Assembly (NCBI GenBank): GCA_001643675.2
Contig: LSRY02000010.1
Location: 1,559,001-1,623,000 of the forward strand
Length of the DNA stretch: 64,000 nt
Direction: 5' to 3'
Origin: Monocercomonoides exilis
Lineage: Eukaryota; Preaxostyla; Oxymonadida; Polymastigidae
The position numbers and the translations under genes were made by a program. Positions 56,070-64,000 of the stretch are shown one piece after another. A model generated the notes under the pieces. That model did no database searches. It saw nothing but the letters and a program-made list of their open reading frames with translations, and had not been told where the DNA came from. How positions within the stretch are numbered: the stretch's first letter is position 1; each line of letters starts with the position of its first letter.

Positions 56070-56894
56070 TATTTGAAAAAGAATGGTTCACTTTTTCTAT
56101 TCTCCTTCGAATTGAATGAAGGAGTTATTTCTATTGGAAGACGATAAAAAATTTTTGATACATAATCAATTCTTGATCACACTTCTTTATCATCATTCTT
56201 GGCAAATGGAGAAGATCCTGGTACCTCATGATCAACTCCCTTAATTATTAACATTCTATTATTTATTCTTATTGTGCTTATTAGGTTTTAGGGTTTTGAA
56301 GAGTTAAACAATTTCATATTGGATAGTGTGATAGTTTAGGGTAAGCCTGGGTGACTTCAGACTTTTGACTTTGGAAAATTTGTTATTGACTGACTTTAAA
56401 AATGATTGAAGTCAAAAAACAGTTAAATTTTATTTAAATAATACATAAGTTTAACAGTTCATTTTTCATGCACTTTATAATTTCAAAATGAAAAAAAAAA
56501 TCAAGATTAAAAGAAAAAAAAAATTCTTATTGAATATATAATAATCTGAAAAAACTTTTTTAGAAAAAAAGCATCCGTTTATGGGTTTTGACCGGATCAG
56601 TTTTTTTTTGAAAATTGCCCAAGTCACAGACTGGTCGATCTTTTTTTGACTTTGAAAAATTTTCATGTCAAAACCCAACATGTTTGAATGTGAAAATCTT
56701 TTAAGTGAATTTCAGAATGCCTTGGTGGATAATCAAATAGTTCGTGCGTTTAATAACTAGCTTCGTTTGTTTTGATAATTGAAGCATGATTTTTTGTGTC
56801 GCTTAATCAGAAACTGGCTTTTGCAAGAAAAATGGAAGAATTGAACAATCACGGATGCTGTTTTCTAAAACTGGAGCAAGTGGGATCATATGAA
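56070..56894. other. AT-rich gap upstream of hAT gene
   Basis: No gene seen. TAGGGTAAGCCTGGGTGACT at about 56337 resembles hAT-type termini, but I found no inverse partner downstream of the transposase. Confidence 0.3.
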
Positions 56895-59711
56895 AAAGGA
56901 GCAAGTGTGATGTTGCTAAATCTTTAATATTTTTTTGCTTTGATAATATTAGAAAAGTTTACAAGCACCCAAAGAAAAGTAATGAATATTTAACCAGAAT
57001 ATCTTTAGAGGTCATCAATAATCAAATATGGATTTCATTTTTTCCTTCTAACATTGATGGCTCTCCAACAAAAGAATATCATAAACAATATTTATGCCCA
57101 AATGTTCGTGGTAATCAAACATGTGGAACAAGTGGTCGTCGGAGTTACGTTGCAATAAGAAATCATCGTTGTTTTTTATTAGAAAATCGCATTATATTTT
57201 CTTTCAAAGAGAAGAAAGCTCTTCAAAAAATCGATCGCATAAGGGAGAGCAAAGAAAGAACACTGATTCAGAGCACATCCACCAATTTACAGACTTTATT
57301 TACGAAAATAATAAGCCATTGCAACATATCTTTCTTATCAGCGTCTTCAGAAGAATTTAATAATTTTATCACAGCCTTAATTCATTTATCTCAAATGAAT
57401 CCAGGACTGTCTCCGTCAAACATTTTCCCATTCCTTACAAGAAAGAAAATACGAAGAATGGTTATTGAGGACAGTGAATTTGCAAAACAGAAGCGTGATA
57501 CAGCACTGAGGGGAATGGGCGTATGCGTGATGATGGATTCAGGTGTTGTGGGAAATCAGAAGTGCACAGTTGTGACGATAGCTCCATTGGTACCAAATAC
57601 ATCATCAGTGTTTTGGAAAGCATATCCATGCTGCAATAATGCAAAGCAGTACAGAAAACTAGCTTGGACAGTAATTCGGGAACTGGCACTAATCAACGCG
57701 CATGTTCGATGTTTTTGTTCGGATGGCTTAAGTCCTCAAAAAAAAGCAATTGAAAATATTACAATTCCAATGGAAGATAATGAAAAATTACTAATAGAAA
57801 ATTTAAAGGCTGCTCCATTTTTCGTTTACTGTATGAATCATTTGTTGAATTTGGTTATTGTTCACGCGTTTTCTGAAATCCCTTTTCTGAAGAACCAGAA
57901 AACAATAATTACAGAATTTGCAAAAAATGCCCGCACTTCTTCTATGAAAAAATCCTTGAAACGGAAATGTCCGACATTTATTCAAACGAGATGGCTGTGC
58001 TTGTATTCTATTTGTTGCTTTATAAGAAAAAACAGAGAAAAGATATTTCACGAAAAATTATTACAATTCGATCAAATAAGAAACATTATAATCACAGAAC
58101 TTCTCCTTTTTCCAATTCAAAAATTACATTTGGAAATGGAAAATGAAAGAACAAAGATGGGAAATGTCTTTCCAAATGTGCTGAATGCATTCGGTTTGCT
58201 ATATGGAATCAAAAATCTTTCATTTATTAAAGAAACAGAATGGAAAAATGTTTTCGTTAATTTTATAATAATATTCCATAATTACATGTTAACCGGGAAC
58301 ACTGGTGAGTTAATATCATTATCGTATGTATTGTCTCCAACAGGACTTCAAAATTACATTCGAAATAAATTTTCAATTTCTTTTTTTGAAGCAGAAAAAT
58401 CTATTTCTTGTATGCCGTTGAATTCAGAGCCTAAGCAATTAATCTCATTACAACAATCCTCTTCAGCTTCGGAATATTCATCATTCACACGTTCACCTAT
58501 CATTTGCGCTTCAAATACTTCATCCAAACTTCCATCATCTTCGTCGTCAATTGAAACAAGCGTCAATCATCTAGATAAAGAAAAAAATATAACCATATCA
58601 AATTCAAGCAATGATTCAAAGCGACCGTTCAAGGATCAATTAAAAACAAATTCTTCCGATCATAATGAAAAAGATGTTTCAAATCATTCATCTCTAAGTC
58701 TTACGGAACAACAACATCAATCTGTTTGTTATTCTTTAACAAACGACTGTTTTTTGAAGCATTGAACCATGTGTCTGATGAACTTCATGAAATAAAGGAC
58801 AATTGCGTCCCGATGACAAAGTTGATAAGAAATGGAATCAAAGAAGATGAAAGTTATCAATCAATTGAAATTATCGAAGAAATTCACTGCATTATCAGCA
58901 CGGTGTCCAATTTCAAGCGTTCAGAATTTGAAACTATAGAAACTTCAAGAGAGGAAAGCAAAAGTGAAGAAAGCGAGACAGAGTCTAGTGAAGAGGACTT
59001 GTTTGGCTTATGCATGGCTGAAGATTGTTCAGAAGATGATGAATTTTTTATGTCCGAACCCTTCAAACAAAGCGAAAAGAAAAAAGATGAAACCATGAAT
59101 GAATCTTCTTCAATTCATTCAGCTGCTTCCTCCTGCTCTTCTTCTTCTGAAAGTTTTTCTTCAACATGCTTGACATCTTCTCAAACGCTTGTTTTCGAAG
59201 ATAATTCTCATGACTCACTTGAAGATTCAATGGAAGACGGAACAGATGAAATAGAATATGGGATAGATGATGTGGAGGTGCTGTTTTCAAACCAGAAGAT
59301 TAGTTTGATTTCCCGTCTGGAACCAGAAAAAGAGAAAGAAGTTTGTGATCAAGTGGTGTGTTCCATATCATCTTGCTGGGATACACGAATTAGACAAAGT
59401 TTTGAAAGATATATTACAACAGTTTTATCAAATCAATCGAAAGAAATCAGAGATATATGCTTCAAACTGTTTCTGGAATTTTTGAATGAAGCACCAAGCT
59501 TCATATATGAAGACGACATACAAAAGTTTTACGCAGAGATCACAAAGAAAGGACCTATTCAAACTATATACTCAAACATCTGTTTTTCATTAGTTTCGTC
59601 TCCATGCAGCGAAGCAAGCTGCGAACGTATTTTTCAAGAATGAAAAGGATCTCTGGTGACAGAAGGCATTCCCTATCATTAGAAGCTCTTAATGCTCTTT
59701 TAACTATTTAG
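56895..59711 (+). pseudogene. hAT-family transposase, two frameshifts
   Basis: The frame is open from about 56895 but has no ATG until 57395, so a 5' exon or another break is likely. The middle (57395-58765) has a DUF659-like core (MMDSGVVGNQKCTVVTIAPL, CFCSDG, YCMNHLLNLVIVHAF, FIQTRW). The frame shifts at a T-run near 58751, and the second part (58726-59643) is acidic, then helical. The C-terminus has CSEASCERIF, and after one more T-run shift near 59636 FSRMKRISGDRRHSLS and EALNALLT to TAG. That is the hAT dimerisation motif. Each shift needs one added T to restore the frame. Confidence 0.8.
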
Positions 59712-60223
59712 CCTTTTGACAAAAGTGTTTTCATTTCACAATACTTTCAATAAATATAAAAAAAACAATAAATTATCTGTTTTCTTTTTTGATTTTCACA
59801 AAAATATCAATCAATATTTTCATGAATAAACAGCATATTTTAAGATCGTTCTTGTAAAGCGTTAATGTCAATGAGCAAATAAAAAGAAGAACATCTGAAT
59901 GAGGAAACTGAAAGCAATATTTGTGATGGAAGTAAACGATAAGGAGAATATGTGTTGCGTTTGTTGCTCTTTTCAATACAATCTCACTTCTTTTCTATGA
60001 ATATGTTCGAAGTCCTTTTATGGCTTTCAACATATCTTCTATGTCATGCATTCTGTCTTCCACACATCTTTGTGAATATCTTTTCACTTTCTGAATTCCG
60101 TTATTGTTTGTTGATTTTTCAATTTTATTTTAACTCTTCATTGATATTTCCAATTCTATAACAGCATCTTTTCCTTCTTCACCATCTTCTTCTTTTTAAC
60201 TTTCTTCTTCACCAACGGAGCTA
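59712..60223. other. AT-rich intergenic region
   Basis: Separates the hAT gene from the host genes at the right edge. A hydrophobic plus-strand frame at 59952-60161 could be a first exon, but nothing supports it. Confidence 0.4.
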
Positions 60224-62136
60224 TTGTCCTTTCCCACACACATTCCACCGATTGTTGCTATGTTTCCCCTCATCCCACAGCCAGTCATCCATCTCGTTTC
60301 CTGCGATCAGCTGAGAGATTCCGTGCTGTTCACCATCGACGACTGCTTCTCTCTCAGCAAAGACGACCTGTCGCTTTTGAGGGCAGCACTCATCACGTCA
60401 GACATCATTCCCATTGGAATGAATGAAAGCACAACAACCGATGAAGAAGAAGATATTGAAGAAAAAGAAGAAATGAAACAACAGAATGACTCAAGTGAAA
60501 ATCGTCATCGCTATCATTATCATCGTCTTCTTCTTCATCTTTTTCCTCTTCCATTTTATTTCTTCTCAGTTAATCAGTCGAATTCCAAAGCGGTGCGTTT
60601 CAACTGCCTTTTGGATCGGTCGCGACACACTCGCTAAATGCAGCTCTGATCTGTCCAGCTGTGTCTCTTCTCTCTTCTTCAATGCTTCCACTCCAATTGA
60701 TGAGATTGTTCAAAACAGGAATTATAATGGATCTTCTCCTCTTTTCTTTTCCTCTTCGCCCTTTAGCATGTCTTCTTCTTTATCTTCTTCTGCTATTTCA
60801 AATCTGTCTCCTTCTATCTCCAATTATAATTCCAAATCTTCAGTCGCTTCTTCATCCTATTCGTCGGTAGTTGGCTCGCCTTGTGCTCATTCACATCTCT
60901 TTCCTGATGCTTTCCCACAAACATCCAGCTCTTCCACCTCCTCTTTCCATTCTTCTTCGTATTCCTCTTCGAATGTGTAATTTTCTCTGCCAAATTCTTT
61001 AGTTGCTCGCTTTCCTGTTGCTTTTTAACCTTTTTGCACTTGTCTTCTGTTGTGGTTTTAATCCGTTTGAGCACATTCAGCTGAGAGAGTGAATGAAGAA
61101 TGGAGAAATAGAGGCGAAGAAGGAGAAGCTGGAATGGACGATGCAGAGAGGGAAAGAGATAGAGAAAGAGAAGAAGAGGTCGAACATTCATTTGCCAATG
61201 AAAAGGATTGTGAAGATTGCACATGTTCCAATGAAGCAGACACAAACTCAAATAAGCATAAAAGTCATTCATTGTTCCATGTTGAAATAACAAGCTGCAG
61301 AACACCGAAGGTAGTTGAAAGAGATACAAAGCGGTTTTCAGAGTCATATGACAAGGACTAAGTTCCTCCTATCTCGTTTGAGTCTCCCTGGTAGCATTTC
61401 TCATTTTCTCGCTCTATTAAGCACATTCCGCATTTGGTGGCTAGCTCTCAACCAGCTTCATGTTCCTCTTCCTCCTCCTCCTCCTCCTCCTCTTTCTTCT
61501 TCTTCTTCTTCTTCTTCTTCTTCTTTGTCTTCTTCTTCTTCTTCTTTGTCTTCTTCTTCTTCTTCCTCTTCCTCTTCTTCTTTTGCTTCCACTGCAAAAC
61601 CTTCTTCTTCTCAAATCTCTTTGCGCACATCTCATTTCCAGGCAATCATCACCGCTGCCTCTGCCTCTCCCTATGCCGAGATCTGGGCCTTCCCCATCCT
61701 CCGCACTGTTTCCCTGTTGTGTGCCACTCTTCTCCAATCAGCCAACAGCCAGCAGCAGAACCTGCAGCTCCTCCACAGCAACACCCAAATCGTGCTGTCT
61801 TCTCTTTTGTCGTTCTTCGCCTCCTCTTCTCTCCCAACCTGCCGCGCTCCTTCTCTCTTTGCAGACTCCCTCCCTCTTTACACACTCGATTTCCCCCCTT
61901 CTCCTCTCTACCCTCCCTTCTCATCTGCCCAATGTGCTGTGCAGCTGACTAACATCATGTTCCTCTTCCCGACGGGAGTGCCTGTGCCGCCAATGCTCAA
62001 CCATCTGCGCAGCCGGCTTCTGCGCAGGTGTTGTGGAGAAGCAGAGATTGAGATGTTGCTGTGTGTTTTGCATCACAGCTTCACGAAAGCAGGCGAAGGG
62101 ATTGGAATTGCGAGATGTGTGGCTTCGTTGCTGTAG
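60224..62136 (+). CDS. Ser-rich host gene candidate, probably multi-exon
   Basis: Four plus-strand pieces in different frames look like parts of one gene. These are 60260-60494 (MFPLIPQPVIHLVSCDQL, ending in an acidic run), 60568-60980 (RCVSTAFWIGRDTLAK then Ser-rich), 61089-61361 (acidic, Arg/Glu repeats, CEDCTC) and 61315-62136. The last has a Pro/Ser run from a CTT repeat, then helical sequence with VSLLCATLLQSANSQQQ and EIEMLLCVLHHSFTKAGEG. A GT at 60495 and TTCTCAG at about 60567 could bound an intron, but the phases do not join cleanly. No family recognised; the last part suggests a HEAT-like or MIF4G-like fold, weakly. Confidence 0.35.
61494..61590. repeat. TTC/CTT-rich low-complexity tract
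   Basis: Nearly uninterrupted TTC triplets with a few TTG and TCC, giving a poly-Ser run on the plus strand. Confidence 0.85.
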
Positions 62137-62266
62137 AATGGGAGGAGGAGGTTGGAAGGATGGGACGAGAGGTTTGATGGAGAAGAGGGGAGGAGAGTGA
62201 AGAAGGAGATGAGGAGGAGAAAGAGAAGGGAGGAAATGAAGGAAAAGAAAGAGAAGAAAGAAAAAG

Positions 62267-63985
62267 ATGTTGATGGATGAATCAGATAGAAATTATGATG
62301 AAAAAGTTGAAGAAGCAAATGAGCAGACAAAAGAAGGAAGAAGAGAAGAAGGAGAAGAACAAAGAGAAGAAAACGAAGAAGATGATGAAACAGAATCAGA
62401 TTCTTATGCCTTCACCCAAATGAACCGCACACTTGTGTTCCAGTCAGATGCACAGATTGAGCGAGAGCGTCTGAAGATCAGCCAGCGGAAAGCGGAAGAA
62501 GAGGAGCAAGAAAGAGACAATCTGCTGTCTCTTCTGCAGGAAGAGGACAATGAGGCGATGTTAGACACACTCGAAGCATCGTTCCCTCATCTGCCGCGGC
62601 TGTACTGGCGAGCAGACATCTTCACGTTCCTCACAAACCGAATGGCGATGATACAGCCGTCTCAGCTGCAGTCGCTGGCGGCTTCGCTGGCAGAGGTTGA
62701 GTCCCTCACAGCTGCTCTTTCTGCGGCCTCTTCTTCTCTCCAATCGCTCGCCAGTGGAGCAGCAGGCAGAGGGAATGATGATGTGCAGAGAGAGGCGATC
62801 GAGCAGCTGAAGAGAGAGAGGGAGAAACTGGTGAAGGAGCAGCAGGCGCTGCAGACGAAGATGCAGAAGACGCCGCTGGAGAAGCTGATGAAGCCGCTTC
62901 CACTGCAGAACTGGCTTAGGTCTTCGCTCATTCTGAGGAAGCTGGCAGAGATTGTGAGGAAGCTGGCGATGCGGTTTGAGAAAGCTGGTTCGATGCAGAG
63001 CTTTGTTGACTCGCTGGTGAGGCATGTGGTGATGGAATTGCTGTCATCAGGGAAGTTTGTGGGGTGTTTGAAGGCGCATGCGAGGCAGACGAGGATGGGG
63101 TATTGGATGAAGAGGGAGATGAGCAAAGTGAATGGGAAGGACGAGGAAGGAGAGGAGTTTGGATGGGTTGATGATGAGGATGAAGAAGAGGTTGATAAAG
63201 AGGAGGAGGAGGAGGATGATGAAGAGAAAGCAGAGAAGGCGAGGAGAGAGAAAGAGAGGAAGGAAGAAGAGGAATGGGAAGAGGAAGAAATTGAGATTGA
63301 GGTGGAAGAAGAAGAAGCTACAGAAACAGAAGGAGGAGCAGAAGGAGCAGTGGAAGAAGTTAAAGATGAAAAGACAAAAGAAGGAGAAGGAGATGGAAAA
63401 GAAGGTGAAATAAAAGAAGGAGAAGCAAAAGAAAGAAAAGAAGGTGAAGAAGAAGAAAAAGAAAGCAAATTAGCATTGGACAAATCTCAGACAAATTCTG
63501 ATAAACCAAATGTGATGAAAGAAGGAGAAAAAGAAGGAGAAGCAGAAAAAGGAGAAGTCAAAGAGGGAGAAAAAGGAGAAAAAGAAGGAGAATCCACCGA
63601 TCACAATGCCTTAACAGTCAAGAGCTTAGCGCCAACAGATGCAGATGATGCAGATTTGTCAGTGATTTCGTCAGTTTCTGATCTTTCTGATGCAGAAAGT
63701 GAGATATCAGCTGAAGACAAGCAGCAGATGGAGATGCTGAAGGAGCTGGAGCAGCGATTGAGGGAGTTGAATGAGAAGAATGCGGCGATGCTGGAGGAGA
63801 AGAGGAAAGCGGAGGAAGAGATAGAGAAGGAGGTGGAGGTGGATGTGGATGGGGAGATGGAAGGAGAGAAAGAGAAAGAGGAAGAGGAAGAGGAAGGGAA
63901 GAAACAGAAAGAGAAAGAGAAGAAAGGGAAGAGCAAAAAGTTATCAAAAAGATTGTTCGGAGAAAGAAGAAGAATGCATCTTTGA
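62267..63985 (+). CDS. Acidic coiled-coil host protein
   Basis: A 572-codon uninterrupted frame ending in TGA close to the window end. Residues 1-45 are acidic. Residues 46-290 are structured: helical IERERLKISQRKAEEEEQER, then Ala/Ser-rich helices, a coiled coil around KREREKLVKEQQALQTKM, and RKLAMRFEKAGSMQSFVDSL. The rest is Glu/Lys-rich repeats (KEGE-type), a Ser/Asp patch, another coiled coil (LKELEQRLRELNEKN) and a basic tail. No recognised family. It may be continuous with the upstream gene through an intron, or the TGA may be followed by further sequence outside the window. Confidence 0.55.
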   Translation: MLMDESDRNYDEKVEEANEQTKEGRREEGEEQREENEEDDETESDSYAFTQMNRTLVFQSDAQIERERLKISQRKAEEEEQERDNLLSLLQEEDNEAMLDTLEASFPHLPRLYWRADIFTFLTNRMAMIQPSQLQSLAASLAEVESLTAALSAASSSLQSLASGAAGRGNDDVQREAIEQLKREREKLVKEQQALQTKMQKTPLEKLMKPLPLQNWLRSSLILRKLAEIVRKLAMRFEKAGSMQSFVDSLVRHVVMELLSSGKFVGCLKAHARQTRMGYWMKREMSKVNGKDEEGEEFGWVDDEDEEEVDKEEEEEDDEEKAEKARREKERKEEEEWEEEEIEIEVEEEEATETEGGAEGAVEEVKDEKTKEGEGDGKEGEIKEGEAKERKEGEEEEKESKLALDKSQTNSDKPNVMKEGEKEGEAEKGEVKEGEKGEKEGESTDHNALTVKSLAPTDADDADLSVISSVSDLSDAESEISAEDKQQMEMLKELEQRLRELNEKNAAMLEEKRKAEEEIEKEVEVDVDGEMEGEKEKEEEEEEGKKQKEKEKKGKSKKLSKRLFGERRRMHL

Positions 63986-64000
63986 GTGATAACATTGCAG

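Noticed and set aside
56337-56356. hAT-type terminal inverted repeat
   Set aside because: The sequence resembles hAT ends, but no inverse partner was found beyond 59711, so the element boundary is not called.
61441-61952. Poly-Phe, poly-Leu and poly-Arg/Lys frames
   Set aside because: Alternate-frame and antisense readings of the TTC/CTT tract.

Overview
The window looks like nuclear DNA of a eukaryotic microbe. Genes carry short GT-AG introns (about 60-85 bp), intergenic DNA is AT-rich and full of microsatellites, and there are DIRS-like, hAT-like and Tc1/mariner-like mobile elements. The host genes point to an oxymonad flagellate (Preaxostyla, Monocercomonoides-like). They include very long beta-helix surface proteins with a transmembrane segment and a degenerate C-terminal kinase domain, and an ARM/HEAT-like helical family that I associate, from memory, with large oxymonad paralog families. 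The genetic code appears standard: the 2770-residue open reading frame contains no TAA or TAG. The organism assignment is inference.

The dominant structure is a giant imperfect palindrome. The left arm runs from the window start to 23636, a 76-bp unpaired spacer lies at 23637-23712, and the right arm runs from 23713 to at least 43573, where its partner leaves the window. Going outward from the centre, each arm carries the 3' end of an unrecognised gene, a (GAA)25 repeat, an ARM/HEAT-like family gene, a decayed beta-helix surface-protein gene, a DIRS-like retroelement, a region without a firm gene, a six-exon short-chain dehydrogenase/reductase, and the 3' part of a giant beta-helix/pseudokinase gene. 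That last gene is complete only on the right (40628-48940).

The arms are clearly different sequences. The left arm has a 4.85-kb segment with short terminal inverted repeats that is absent at its site in the right arm, a longer TAA microsatellite, a 712-bp deletion between 12-bp direct repeats, and extra stop codons. The right arm has a 450-bp Tc1/mariner-type MITE with a TA duplication, whose empty site is preserved on the left, and generally better-preserved reading frames. These differences argue against a single-read artefact. Two alleles or two loci wrongly joined by the assembler remain possible.

Beyond the palindrome (about 49-64 kb) the window holds a second DIRS-like retroelement on the minus strand, two MITE-like inverted-repeat elements, a frameshifted hAT transposase gene, and two plus-strand host gene candidates at the right edge: a Ser-rich one and an acidic coiled-coil one.
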